From Chaetomium olivaceum (taxonomy: Eukaryota; Ascomycota; Sordariomycetes; Sordariales; Chaetomiaceae), in the NCBI GenBank assembly GCA_039881045.1, contig JAYWVB010000014.1:434001-498000 (forward strand): a stretch of 64,000 bases of DNA, in the 5' to 3' direction. The stretch's first letter is position 1. Every line of letters begins with the position of its first letter. Position numbers and translations under genes: made by a program. The notes under the pieces were generated by a model that did no database searches, was not told where the DNA came from, and saw only the letters and a list, made by a program, of their open reading frames with translations. Positions 1 to 11,381 of the stretch are shown piece by piece.

Positions 1-3000
1 ACGTATCCCAAATCACCGCGCCCGGGATCTTGCTCTTCACCGTATCCACTAACTCCTTCCCATAAGTCTTCACAGGGTTCTTGGTACTCCACAGACACGC
101 AGTGGCACAACTCGGCTGCTGGATATGCCCCAGCAGCGGACCGATGCCAGACCCCGTTGCCACGACCACCACCCGGTTAAACAGCGTCGCAATCCGCATC
201 ACGCCGCACGTCGGCACACCCCGAACCCACACCTTATGCGGGCCCTTCTGGATGCAAGCCTTCGTCCAGTCACCCGCGTTGGACACCACGAGGGAGTACC
301 CCGCAGACCGGCCGCCGGTGGGCGTCGGTGCGGGCACTGTCGCGAAGGAGTGCCACTCGATGAGCGGGCGGAAGGAGAGACGCGTGAAAGTGCCGTTAAC
401 CGGGACGGTGTAGTCAAAGTGCAGGCGCACCGCATGATCCGAAAGGACTTCGGCGTCGACGGGCACCTGGCGCAGCCAGAACCAGGAGCTGGCGATGCTG
501 AGGGTGGCGACGAGGAGGATCCAGAAGGGCGGGGCGGCGACAAGGGCGGATGCGTAGGTTGGTGACAGCGGACCGTTAGTGGCCTCGTCGGCCAGGCCGA
601 GGAAAGTCTGCGTCCAGAAAAGTGCCAGCATGGTCCACCCGACAAAGCGGTGATAGCGCTCGAAGAAGTCGTGGTGGGTGGAGCGGAACTGGGGGAGGGC
701 GAAGACCAGCATGCTGGCAAAGAGGGCAGTGAGGATCCAGGAGATGGCTTGGTAGGCGGGCGAGTGGTACGGGTACCCGCCGCAGGAGTGGGTTGATAAG
801 CAGTAAGCGTCGCTGATGTTGGCTGAAAGCAACCAGAAGCTGGACCATGTTGCCGCACCGGCGTGGATGCCCCCGAGGTGGTAGACCTTGGCGCATGATG
901 CCCGGATCCAAAGAGGCCAGCTCTTGGGGACTGAGCAGAAAACCGTGTACAGCACGTTGATGACCATGTCCTGGCGGATGAGCACCGCGATGAGGAGATT
1001 GATGGCTACCATGTTTCCGATCCAGGTGCGGTTGATGCCGTTGACGTACAGGGAAACCAAGCCTCCGATGTTGCCCAGGTAGACAAGCATGAGCAAGAAG
1101 CGGTAGGGGATAAAAGCTCGGTGTACAAGGTTCCGGAAGAACTTTGCCCTGTCCTTGCCGGGAAGCTCGCCTTCGAGGTTGAAGCTTACCGCATCTTCTT
1201 CCGGTTTCATCAGGTCGAGGGTTGTGGTGCTGGATGCTACTGTCATCGTGGCAATGGAACTCTTCTCCTTGGGGCCGACTGCTCCAGCTTCTTGGTCCGA
1301 ATGGCCCCGAGTGGATGTGGATGGGGCGTAAGAACTTGTAGTCTGTCCAGATGGTACAATTAGATGTTGTGCGTGTCCTTCATTAACAATCGCGCGCAAG
1401 ACTGCCTTGTCGACCTTTCCATTGTGGGTGAGGGGAATATGGTCAAGGCCATGTAGGTGCTTTGGGCGGGAGTAGTACGGGAGGGCCTGTTCGACGTGTT
1501 GCATCACCATCTCTGCGTTGCAGTCTGCGGGGTGGAGGAAGCCGTGGATGTCACCATCAACGAGCATCGCGTAGCCATTCTGAACGCCAGGGGCTGCTGC
1601 CAAGACGTGGGCGACGCCGTCGAGCTCAATCCGGAACCCCTGAGACTATTAGCTGTGGTGGTTCTGGGGAAACAATAAGGCTCCAATACGTACGTTCACC
1701 TTAACCTGGTCGTCCTTCCTGCCCATGATCTCAATCTCCCCGGAATCAAGCCACCTCCCAAGGTCTCCTGTGTTGTACATCATCGACCTGCAACGTGTGA
1801 GCAAGCAAGAATATCCTTGGCATCAACTCCATGACTTACCCGTCGAGAGCGAATGGGTCGTTGCGGTATTTTGTAGCTGTCATTTCCGGCATACCGACAT
1901 AACCCCTGGTGACTCCTCTTCCTCCAGCCCACATTGTACCGACTTGGCCCACGGAAACCGGCTGAAGATCGTCGTCCAAAATGTAGACGGAGTTGTTTGG
2001 CGTAGGCTTGCCGATGGTCAGGGGTTTCCCCGGTTCGTGTCGAAGCATGGTGTTGACAATGGTAGTCTCGGTCGGCCCGCAGCAGTTGTAGTAGGTTCCG
2101 TGTGTTGCCCATTTGTCCGCAAGCCTAGTTAATAGGCAGTTAGTACACGGAAGTCTGCGCCAAAGAATTGGTCCTCTCACAGTTGGTTACTAGGCTCTCC
2201 GGCGGTTGCAACGACTTTGATGTTCGGAAATTGGTCCGTCGCTTTTAGGGACAGAATCGAGGGGGTGCAAATCAGAACATCGATCTAGGCTCTCTTATTA
2301 GAATTCTTGTGATCATGCTTATTTAGTAAGTTGAATGTTCACCTCTTTTAGCGTGGGCGTCCAGTCTGAACCTCTTAGCACCAGTGTGCCGCCGTTGCAG
2401 AGGCATCCTAGGATTTCCCAAGCCGCTAGTGCATTGTTTTGTTAGTTGGATCAGTTTTGTCGGTAATCGGTGACGAGAAGCTTGCTTACCCATGTCGAAG
2501 CTGATGTTCAGAACTTGACCGACTTTGATGCTTGGCCGAATCCCGAGGCCGCCCGGTGATAGACACAGCAGATTGGCAACATTGGAATGTGTAACATCAA
2601 CGCCTTTAGGGGTTCCCGTTGTACCTGTAGTAAGGTTAGCCTTTTGATGACATCCGGAAATTCCGAGTCGTCTACGGGCTTTCCACGAACCAGATGTGTA
2701 AATCACATAACACCCGCTCTCCGGTGTGGCAAGATCGATCGAGTCAACTGCCTCCCCGCCTTCGGTTTGGGCTTCGTCTTCGATACAAAGCAACTGGCAT
2801 CCTCGGACAATGTCGGAATCCGTCTTTTGCAGGCGTTTCCTCGTGGAGTTAGTGCAAACAACCAGACCGCCGCCCGACTGGGAGATGACAGTCTCCAAGG
2901 CAGTTTGGGCGACAACGCCGCCGTCCAGCGGCACGTATTGGGCGCCGCACAACAGAACGGCGTAGATACCGACGAGCATCTCGATGCTGCGTTTTACGAC

Positions 3001-3261
3001 CAGTGGCACCCGGTGGCCCGGCTCAACCCCAGCCGTCCGTAGGCGGCGAGCGAGCGATTGAGCACGGCTTTCCAGTTCCCAGTACTGAATCTCCCGTCGG
3101 ATGTCGGTATGAGAGAGGTCGATGGCGGCGACAGATGCTGGGTAGTTGCGAGTGGCATGGCGGATCGCCGCTGTGACCGTGGGAAAGGGGCATGGTGTCA
3201 TAGTCCCCGTCGTGAATGACTTTGGCACGCGGCGGCCGTTGTCGGGCGTTTTTGTAGCCAT
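1..3261 (-). CDS. tmpB: TmpB-like adenylate-forming/ferric-reductase-like fusion protein (3' end outside window)
   Basis: This is an NRPS-like enzyme with an adenylation domain joined to a TmpA-like membrane flavoprotein. In Aspergillus nidulans, TmpB has this layout and acts in signalling for conidiation (family knowledge). About 970 residues are visible in seven exons. The introns are 2625-2690, 2426-2489, 2285-2342, 2125-2180, 1788-1839 and 1640-1693, and all phases agree. Adenylation core motifs are YTSGTTGTPKGV (across intron 1), GPTETT, YNTGD, GRKDDQVKVNGFRIEL and NGKVDK. No carrier-protein domain lies between them and the membrane part. The C-terminal half has several membrane segments (about 1130-560), a flavin-binding-like RPLIEWHSFA and a nucleotide-binding VVVVATGSGIGPLLG. 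The ATG at 3261 has a strong context (GCCACCATGG); the longer reading frame opens only with TTG. The frame is open to the window edge, so the gene looks intact as far as seen. Confidence 0.88.
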
Positions 3262-4482
3262 GGTGGCGGGATCCTGGGGCCAAAGAAATGAAGAGGCTAT
3301 GCCGGTTATGACAGGTCTCAAGATTGTCTTCAAGAAACAGTCACGGGCCTTAACTTGATGTGATTACCCTAGAGCGGAGGCTAGGAGCGAGGGTCTTTTA
3401 AGTTCCCAGTTTCCCACCATGCACAAAGAATACTTCGTCTCTTCAATACCACGCGTCACATTGATCATCCCATCCATGCTGGCGCTTTGGCGCCTTGCCG
3501 CCTCCTGCGCCTTGTCTGCCACATCGGGATCAGATTCCCAACACAGCCATCCTCCATTAGACGTCCGTTCCGGATCCGTGCCCCTGCATCGGGGCCGTCT
3601 AGGAATGGAAGCCGTGGGGCGCGGTTGTAAGGCAGGTAGCGTCGGACTCTGAGAAGACCTTCAATCTTGAAAGAGTTGAGGCAGTTACGGGTTGCAGTCG
3701 TATCAAAGTTGCGGAGCGCCGTCCGGCGCGCTTACCTGGTACGAGTTTTCCTGGGACCGGCCTGCCTGGGTCATGTTACATCGCCTTTTGGGCGGTTGAT
3801 TCGCACGAATCAGATTAGGGTGCAACAAGGGGGGCCAAGATCGTTTCTTGGGCGATCAGGACCGTTACGGAGCCCATCTCAGCGCATCTCGATGCAGGTC
3901 TGGGCGGCCCGCAGTGGTTGCAACGGTGGGTTTCCAAGACCTGCAACGGCTTTGGCACCCGCAGTATGTTACAGCTATGCAAGGTACCCCTGGCAAAAAA
4001 TGCCAGCCTCGGTCGAGGTTAAGGGGGGGTTGTGCCTTACGTGACGATGACAGAGCAGCCAGAAATCAGGGTCTCGTGCCTCGTAGTCGAAGAGGACAGT
4101 ATGCCACGTTCGAACGGTCCGGTTGGGGAACGGGTCGCTTGCTTCCTCGGTACCGAAACTGCAAGTCAGACGAACTGGTTTCCCGTTTCCACGACGGAGA
4201 ACCACCGTGTAACCACATCTGTGACCAAGCCTGCCAAGTGCCGTATGCAACGCCAAACAAAACGCCTGTCCCCGCTCTCACATGCCACAAATCTGACGGG
4301 GCACCAAGTTACACAGGAATCCACGTTCCTTCATCAACCCAAGATTGCGCCACCGGCGTCGCCGTTAACCAAAGAACTTTCCCATCATTCGGTCTCCTCA
4401 TCGGCTCCATCTTCGGTCCCATCTGCGGCCACCACAGCGGCCAGCAACGCACCGCAACCCCAGCGTCACAGCAAACTCCATT
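3262..4482. other. Intergenic region between divergent tmpB-like and enoyl-CoA hydratase genes
   Basis: This 1.2-kb gap separates two genes that are transcribed away from each other, so it must hold both promoters. Reading frames of up to 240 codons occur, but they show no recognisable motif, splice pattern or family similarity, and I read them as chance. Confidence 0.5.
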
Positions 4483-5725
4483 ATGCCATCTTCCATACTA
4501 CGCAGCGAGCCAGCGGAACGCGTCCGCGTGCTCGCCATCAACCGACCAGAGAAATACAATGCTCTATCGCAAGAGATAATCGACCAGCTCCTCGAAGAGC
4601 TCCGGGATGCATCGAATGACGCCAATGTGCGGGCTATTGTCGTGACTGGGACCGACTCGGTCTTCTGCGGTATGCCTTGACCTTGTGCCTTCCCAACACA
4701 GACAGGCAGATTTTTAGGCACCGAAAAAAAAAAAAAAGAAAGAAGAAAAAAGAAGAAGCAAACCCCTTTTGGTTGTCCCCGCCGCTGACAAACCATGCCG
4801 CCCTTTCGGCGGCCTGGTTGTTATTCTCAGCCGGCGCCGATATCCGAGAAATTGCCGCTCTAGATACCGAAGCAGCGACTCAGCGTCGGTATCTAGAGGA
4901 TTTGTGCAACGGCATAGCCAACGTCAAGAAACCGCTCCTTACAGCCGTCGAGGGTCTTGCCGTAAGTGATCTGGTCGCTCCGGTCATCACGCTGGACTTA
5001 ATCCCCGAACGGCTGAAGGTTGACACAGTCGGGGCTGATGCTGTGATGATTTCTGCAGTTAGGCGGCGGCTTCGAACTTGCGTTGATGGTGAGTGACTTG
5101 TTTCATTCCGCTCTTCAGCCGCATCGCCTCCTCCGCGACCCCCAACTCCCGAACCCCTAATGACTGATGGAACGTGTTAGTCCGACCTCATCTTCGCGTC
5201 GACCTCGTCCAAGTTCGGTTTGCCTGAGGTCAACATTGGTTTGATCCCCGGGGCTGGAGGAACTCAACGCTTGACGAACGCCGTGGGAAAATACAGGGTG
5301 GGTGCGGTCGGACCCAGAAGAGCCCCATACTCTCCTTGCCAGTTCTGATCATATCCCCAGGCAATGAAGATTATCCTGTCAGGAGAGCCCATCTCGTCCC
5401 AAGAGGCTCATTCCCTGGGCCTCGTCGCAGAGCTCTCCCAGCCAGGGACCGTTCTCGACGATACAGTTAAGTTCGCCAGCTTGCTTGCGCAAAAAGCAGC
5501 TCTTCGCTTTCCCTGGCAAAGCAGGCCATCTGTCAAGGTAAGCCCTTGCCTCCGTACCCTTCAAAGTACCGACTCTGTTGCGCTGCATCCTAAATCATAA
5601 TAACAGCGGATTCCCTCGGACGAGATGAGCAGTTTGAGCGGAAGCTGTATTATTCTGCTTTTAGCAGCAGAGACAAGGTAGAGGGGGTCTCAGCCTTCCT
5701 TGAGAAGAGGAAACCACGCTGGTAA
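4483..5725 (+). CDS. Enoyl-CoA hydratase/isomerase family protein, one-base frameshift in exon 5
   Basis: This crotonase-fold protein probably hydrates enoyl-CoA in fatty-acid or branched-chain amino-acid breakdown. There are six exons; the introns are 4670-4830 (with an A-rich tract), 4962-5058, 5089-5180, 5298-5360 and 5538-5606. The family landmarks are NRPEKYNAL, the oxyanion-hole stretches FCAGADIREIA and ALGGGFELAL, and PEVNIGLIPGAGGTQR with the catalytic-region Glu. In exon 5 the frame breaks at A5 (5491-5495). Reading one more A restores the typical QKSSSSLSLAKQAICQ and gives exactly 254 codons (253 aa), the normal family length. No clear mitochondrial or peroxisomal signal is seen. 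The defect is either a recent one-base deletion or a sequencing error in the homopolymer; I favour error because the rest is well conserved. Confidence 0.85.
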
Positions 5726-5766
5726 GGTATTTCGCTGCCTACGAATAGTCTTGTTTTCGAATAACT

Positions 5767-6482
5767 TCAATACAACGAACGTTCTTGTCTGTTCTGCCAC
5801 GCCTCCAAGTCAAACCTCCCCTCCGCCAGCTCGTCACTCTCCGGATCATTCGCCCACATGAAGACCAAACCGTTGACGGATTTACCATCCCCACACTGGA
5901 TCTGGCAATCAGCAGGCTCGTACGCCGACGTCTCATATTGCTGTAGCTGCAGGCATTGAGCCGCCGTGGTGGCTTGCCACATCTTGCCGTGAATGCGGCT
6001 CCGGGGCCCGGTTTCATCGCTGGGCAACACAACAGGGTATATACCGCTCCACATCTTCATGGTGAACCCGTCAATCCACGCATCCTGTAGTTGTGGTGTG
6101 TCGTCTAGGCTTGCCACTGTCATCAAGGTTTCGGGATCCATCAGTGTGCCGTAAAAAAAGAAGGTACAAGGTTCGAAGTCCTCCTTGTCGGCTTCTGGCT
6201 CTGCAGGGGAGGCTGTGCCAAGCTTTGGCGTGGAACCCGACTTCTCATACACCAAGCCGGCGTCGTCGGACTGAGTTTCAGTCAAATGTCGATTATTATC
6301 ATGAACCCCTGGTGTGTCAAGGCGTTAACGTGGGAGTCGTGCTCTTGAATCGGTAGTGTGTAGACCGTGCTACCGCGGGGTAAAAGACCCACCTTCCGTA
6401 GACGATGGCTCGGCTGACCATGGCGTGTGGTGGCACCCTCTTCCGTGTCTTCCACGTCCTGGGGGACATCCAGTTTTGTCAT
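5767..6482 (-). CDS. AIG2-like (gamma-glutamylcyclotransferase-fold) protein
   Basis: A predicted 197-aa protein of the GGCT/AIG2-like fold. The substrate is unknown; family members act as gamma-glutamyl(amine) cyclotransferases. It has two exons with an intron at 6271-6392 (GTGGGT...CTCAG, branch site TTGACTGA). The hallmark FFFYGTLMDPETL sits near residue 70. The Glu of the pocket is probably in YETSAYEPADC, followed by GLVFMW. Exon 1 starts at the ATG at 6482; the downstream exon alone has no ATG, which supports the spliced model. The gene ends about 40 bp from the convergent enoyl-CoA hydratase gene. Fungal members of this family are often annotated only as hypothetical. Confidence 0.8.
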
Positions 6483-7512
6483 GGTCAAAGATTACGATGC
6501 TAGTGGTCAGTCAGTCTTCGTGGGTTCAAGAGAGTGATGACTGTTTCCCACAATTTAAGAGTGTCAAGCTTCAGGACGGATAAGGTACTGGTGGATAAAC
6601 CGAACATCGAGCGGGGACATGGGGTGCCAGGATCGAACCCCCACCCTGTCAGACTGGAAGCCTCCATGTGATGAAGTTCGCGAACCAACGGGTAGGTACG
6701 TTACAATAAGCGAAAACAGGCTCCATTGTTGCCTACCAAATTTTGACCACCGGCAGGTGCTCCCCAGCCTTATGCAGGTCACAAGTGGGGATACGTCGCG
6801 GCTCTCACCCCATCCCCGTAGGTACTTACCTTTGGGGTGTTTGTCCGGCTTTCGGCAGTTGTTGATAGGTAATTTGCGCGGACCTAAGTTGGGTTTATTT
6901 GCACTGCAACGGTGCTGGCAAATATGTGTGGATCCTACATAAGATTCTCTATATGTTTCTCTACCCACTGCCAGACAGCAGAAATGGTGGAGAACAACGG
7001 GAGCTCATGGGGACGACGAAACTAGATGAGGACGGGTCATCCAAAGGAGCGGAGGTATGTTACTGCGTCCAATGTCCGGTGGTCTGTGTAGGTAAATATA
7101 TTGGCCGTCAACCCCGTTGAAGCTTCCGGTTGGATAACGCAAAACACTGCATACAACCATCTTGTTAGGTAGCCGGGTGGAAAAGCAAAACGACGCGATC
7201 CCAGGGGGTAAAGGACAGTAAAACTTCCCCATCCTAATACCGTGCCCATCGAATGTTCCGCACAGGATGCTTTACAATCAAGTTCGTGGCAGGCGTGCAG
7301 GAACCAAGGCCTGAAACCAGACATCCGATGAGAAAAAAGAATGTTGTGTAACGAGGTCTGAGGTACCCACAAACGTAAGGTAGGTACCCTTTAGGTGGCC
7401 AAAACTTCCCCTTGTCTCCTTACCACACGCGGCCCATCTTCATAACCCCGAAACTAGGAGCGTGCCCCTGAGCAAAAGAGGAGGAACGGCCATATGATAA
7501 TACCCACTAACA
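6483..7512. other. Intergenic region, nothing recognised
   Basis: Upstream region shared by the AIG2-like gene (minus) and the amidase locus (plus). It contains several TAGGTACC/TAGGTA motifs of the type seen in other gaps. No gene, RNA or repeat was recognised. A tRNA B-box-like string near 6625 was examined and rejected. Confidence 0.4.
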
Positions 7513-9166
7513 ATGTCTACGCTCGCCCCACTCTACGCCTTAAGCGCCAGTCAAGCCCTTGATCTCCTGCAAAATAACACGATAACTGTCGAACAATACG
7601 CTTGTTGTCTGTTGGATCGCGTCAAGGAAAGGGATGGTGTCATTAAAGCGTGGGCATATCTTGGTAAGTCGGTCAAAAAGCTCTAAAATATATCACCAGA
7701 ATCGGGCTCTAAACCACCCTCGCCAACGTTTCCCTGGATATCAGGAATTAACACCTTACTGATTTTTCTGGTACAGACCCCGGGTTAGTGCTGAAGGAAG
7801 CTCAAGCCCTTGACCGGATTCCCCCGCACCAACGAGGGCCTTTACACGGAATTGCGGTTGACATCAAAGATGTGATGAACACGAAAGACATGCCGACTCA
7901 ATTCGGTTCTGTATTGTATCAGGGCCAACGACCCAGGTATGATTCATCGGCAGTGGGGATTCTCCGAGCCGCGGGGGCTCTCATCTTCGGTCTGTTGACT
8001 CCTGTAATTATTCGCTGCTGATTCACGTTTAACCCGGTTTGCTAAAGTAATTTCTGACCAGGTAAAACCACTACGACCGAGTTCACGGTTTGCAATTCCG
8101 GACCCGAAACCACCAACCCACACGACCCTACTCGAACACCTGGTGGTTCTTCATGCGGTTCTGCCGCTGCCGTGGCAGATTTTCAAGTCCCCCTTAGCCT
8201 CGGATCACAAACCGGTGGTAGTCTCATCCGCCCAGCTTCCTTCACTGGCCTGTTTGCAATGAAGCCAACTCACAACGCAATCTCGACAGAGGGGCAAAAG
8301 ATGGTTTCTCCCAGCTTTGATACGCTAGGTTTCATGGCCCGCAGCATGCAGGATCTCCAGCTGCTTGCCAATGTCTTCGACCTCCAAGACGACGAATCTC
8401 CTAGACACCTATCCGTGGGCGAAGCATCGATTGCCTTTATCAAAGGTCCAATGTGGCACCGGGCAGGGCCCGGCACTGTGGCCGCCATGAAGAACGCCAG
8501 CGCCATTCTTTACGATTATGGCGTTAAAGTTGAAGAGGTTTCCTTTCCGGCGGAATTTGGTGACGAGGAAACTGTAAGAGAAACTCAAAGGGTCGTCATG
8601 AGTGGGGAAGCCTAGGCCGCATTCCTGAGGGAATACCGCATGGACAAGACAAAGCTCAATAACGAGATTTGCGATCTTGTCGAGAATAACTCGAGAATTA
8701 CCAACAAGCAGCGAATCCAAGCCCTCGACAGATACGCCAGCATGCGGGCCATGGCTGACCAACTGGCCGCCAGATACTCGGTTATCATTACGCCAAGCGC
8801 GGTCGACGAAGCTCCTCTTGGGCTCGATGATATGGGTAGTCCGGCTTTCAACACCCTTTGGACGGTAAGTTACCTTGCTTCAATAACCCACGTCTGCCAC
8901 CTCAGGCCTCGGCTAACTCGATCCTGCCAATTAGGGGCTGCATCTGCCTGTGATCAACATTCCTGCATTTGTGGGAGGCACGGGGCTGTGGATCTGGAAT
9001 CTCCCTCGTCACATGTCGATCCCACGATCAACATCTCCTGAAAGTCGGTGAAATCCTTCGCGGGCCACTCATGGCCAATGGTGGTTGGCAAGAGGCATTG
9101 GGGCGCGTAGTTGAGGGGCAGCCCGTTGCACACAATGTGCGGGGGTTTGCCACTCGGAAACCCTGA
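7513..9166 (+). pseudogene. Amidase (amidase-signature family) pseudogene
   Basis: The sequence reads as an amidase-signature hydrolase of about 550 codons in four exons, with introns at 7664-7776, 7990-8061 (weak GTCTGT donor) and 8865-8933. The catalytic Lys is in VDIKDVMNT, and the cis-Ser/Ser region reads PGGSSCGSAAAV followed by GSQTGGSLIRPAS. Two lesions break it. One is an in-frame TAG at 8613-8615 within GEA-stop-AAFLREYR, where relatives normally continue without interruption (CAG to TAG is likely). The other is a frameshift around 8985-8997, after which the family C-terminus (HDQHLLKVGEIL) continues in another frame up to 9166. The active-site half is still well conserved, so decay seems recent. 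A read-through or sequencing explanation is less likely with two independent lesions. Confidence 0.8.
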
Positions 9167-10152
9167 GAGGTGTGATTATTTGGGCTGGGATTTCTGCTAG
9201 AACGTTGAAGGGCATAAAGGAGACACTGTGTTCACCGAGGACGGTATGAAGAAAGTTCGGGCATCAGTCCTTCCGTTGGTTGCAGAAAACGGAGTTTAGC
9301 ACGAAATATATGCTTCTCCCAAGCCGCCCGTCGCATTGCCCCTTTGATGAAGCTCCATTGCTGGTGTATCATGACATTCGTGGGGTTTCTTGAACCTCTC
9401 TGCAACGCCCGAATCCCGTTCCCGCCGTTGACTAGCCCTAACACCTTTGGGCTTTGTAGCTGCGTCTGTGATGTTTGACGTCGAGTACAAAGTATGCCTT
9501 TTGTATATTTAAACGTTGAAAGAAAAATGGACGGTCCAACTTTGATACTGTCATAGGGAGTAGATCCCTTGGTTCCCTGACAAACTCAAGTTGGAATAAT
9601 GGGACTGGGAGACGTGGCAGCGATATGGAAGAAGTCGGTACTTACATTCTAGGGCATACGGAAAGCAGATCGCTTTCCTTCCATCATTGGAGCTATGAGC
9701 CGGCATTATAACGTTTTTTGTATGTCCTTAATTAAGCCTTTGCCTCGTCGCCCGTTGGAACCTTTGAATCCCTATCTTACCTTTGGTTGAGTTGTATAGA
9801 TGTATGTTACTTTCCCAATCACCTTTGCTAAGATAACCTCTTTGAAAATTTGCATACTCAGACACAAAAGCTCACCGCTGGCGATATGGCACATCACAGC
9901 CGCATCCCTGTGCCCTCCTTACCTGGTGTCGAGCCAGTACGTGATATGAGCTTGGGCCGACTGACGACCGCCGCTTCTATCATGCCACCAGCCCTAATCA
10001 CATAGGAATGAAGAAATTTCCGTATGTTCACAGTTGTTTTGCTTTCCCTCATTGTGTTGCTTGTTTCATTGACCGCTGATAGATCAACACGCAACCATCA
10101 CTGCCTCTTCAATCAAAACTTCGAATCTCCGATACCCGAAACAAACGACAAG
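9167..10152. other. Intergenic region, nothing recognised
   Basis: AT-richer spacer between the amidase pseudogene and the coiled-coil gene. The frame of the downstream gene is open upstream to an ATG at 10024, which would add a hydrophobic stretch (FTVVLLSLIVLLVSL). I treat that as untranslated sequence, but it could encode a signal anchor. Confidence 0.4.
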
Positions 10153-11172
10153 ATGCCGCCACAAGCCCCAGCCACAGACCAGCAACAAACCGACGGTGTC
10201 CCCACCGGCGCTGTCGCATATATATTTACCCAAGGGTCCGGGGAAAATGCCCTGACCGAAGAGCAGGTCGGCCGCCTTCTTCCCACTGCTCCGGCGGTTT
10301 TGCGTGCCTGCCTCGCCGCGCTCGAGCGGGAAAAGGCGATTCTAATTTCCGAGGTAGAGCACAGAAGGGATGCTGCAATTGCCGAGGTAGAGGACAAAAA
10401 GAGCGCGGCGATCGCCAAACTCGAGGCCAGGGATGAAGAGCTAGATCGTAAAGAGAAGGTCTTCGAGGAGGAAAAGAGAGCTGTGCGGAACAAGAACAAA
10501 CGCATGGAGGTGACACTTTCGGCGCTGCTACAAAAGATCAAGGACCTCGCTGTCGTCTCTTCCCAATCCGCCCAATCCGAAACCAATCAGCTCCCCGAGG
10601 TCGCTGCATCGACCAACAATGACCAGAGCAGCCAGCGGGTGGCCACCAGCCGCGAATCCACAACTTCCTTCCTGCGCGAAGCTGAGCATTTATCTGATGC
10701 CAAGGAGCAGAGTTCAGACCGACGCCGTCCCAACATAGATGCTGTGGACGACGACAAAGAAGACCACGCTGCACCGGATCAAAGCGAGTTCACCGACGTG
10801 CAGGCACAAATCACGAGGTACCTGGCCCGCTACGAGGTCAGCAACAGCAACATGCCGCCCACCTTCACCGCCGGGTTCTTGATCCGTCTCCTGGCCAACG
10901 AACACTGGCGCGAAAACTTTGAGGAATACCACCTTAACGGGCCCAAGGGCGTCTCACTCTGCGTTACGGCCGTCGTCATGCGCGGCCTCAACTGTGAGGA
11001 ACACGAGTTGACCGACTGCTACTGCAACGGGGACAGGCACGCGGTGCTGCGTGGGTTTTGCGTCCGCGTCGAGAAGTTCCAGCAGGAAGGCGGCCCCATC
11101 CGGTTTACCCGCGGCCGGGGCCTGGAGGTTGTGATGGTTCCGTTGTGGAGGAGTACTCTGGGCGGTGTGTAA
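10153..11172 (+). CDS. Hypothetical coiled-coil protein
   Basis: An unrecognised protein of 339 residues from the ATG at 10153, or 382 from an upstream in-frame ATG at 10024. Residues about 60-145 form a strongly charged helix rich in Glu, Lys and Ala (for example AAIAEVEDKKSAAIAKLEAR), a likely coiled coil. A Ser/Gln/Asp-rich linker follows. The last 120 residues look globular and include a Cys cluster (NCEEHELTDCYCNGDRHAV). There is no intron and no stop. Codon use and the long open frame support coding. The layout resembles lineage-specific fungal proteins of unknown role, and I assign no function. It lies just upstream of a G20 tract and a LINE fragment, in an accessory-looking part of the window. 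Confidence 0.6.
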   Translation: MPPQAPATDQQQTDGVPTGAVAYIFTQGSGENALTEEQVGRLLPTAPAVLRACLAALEREKAILISEVEHRRDAAIAEVEDKKSAAIAKLEARDEELDRKEKVFEEEKRAVRNKNKRMEVTLSALLQKIKDLAVVSSQSAQSETNQLPEVAASTNNDQSSQRVATSRESTTSFLREAEHLSDAKEQSSDRRRPNIDAVDDDKEDHAAPDQSEFTDVQAQITRYLARYEVSNSNMPPTFTAGFLIRLLANEHWRENFEEYHLNGPKGVSLCVTAVVMRGLNCEEHELTDCYCNGDRHAVLRGFCVRVEKFQQEGGPIRFTRGRGLEVVMVPLWRSTLGGV

Positions 11173-11188
11173 ACCCTTCTGGCGTTTT

Positions 11189-11208
11189 GGGGGGGGGGGG
11201 GGGGGGGG
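11189..11208 (+). repeat. Poly-G tract (about 20 G)
   Basis: An uninterrupted run of about 20 G begins 16 bases after the stop codon of the coiled-coil gene. A similar run of about 18 G lies at 19414-19431. Such runs are prone to length error and can form G-quadruplexes. Confidence 0.9.
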
Positions 11209-11381
11209 AAGTTGGGATGGAGGCCTCCCAAGCCGGCGAAGGTTGGTGGGGCTGGTCTTGTTGTTAGGAAGGCAGAAGGAAGGAATGAAATAAATTGTAG
11301 AGTAATATAGGGGCGTGTGGATGAATGAAACCAGACGGGAATGATAAGAGCGAGATAGGAATCTAGTATCCTATCTCGTAC

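Noticed and set aside
2343..3333. A start of the tmpB-like gene at 3333
   Set aside because: That frame opens with TTG, not ATG; the ATG at 3261 has an excellent context and the added residues are not family-like.
6600..6690. A tRNA-like 3' half on the minus strand with GGTTCGATCC
   Set aside because: The B-box does not fit the GGTTCGANTCC spacing, the T-stem does not pair, and no D arm or anticodon arm can be drawn.
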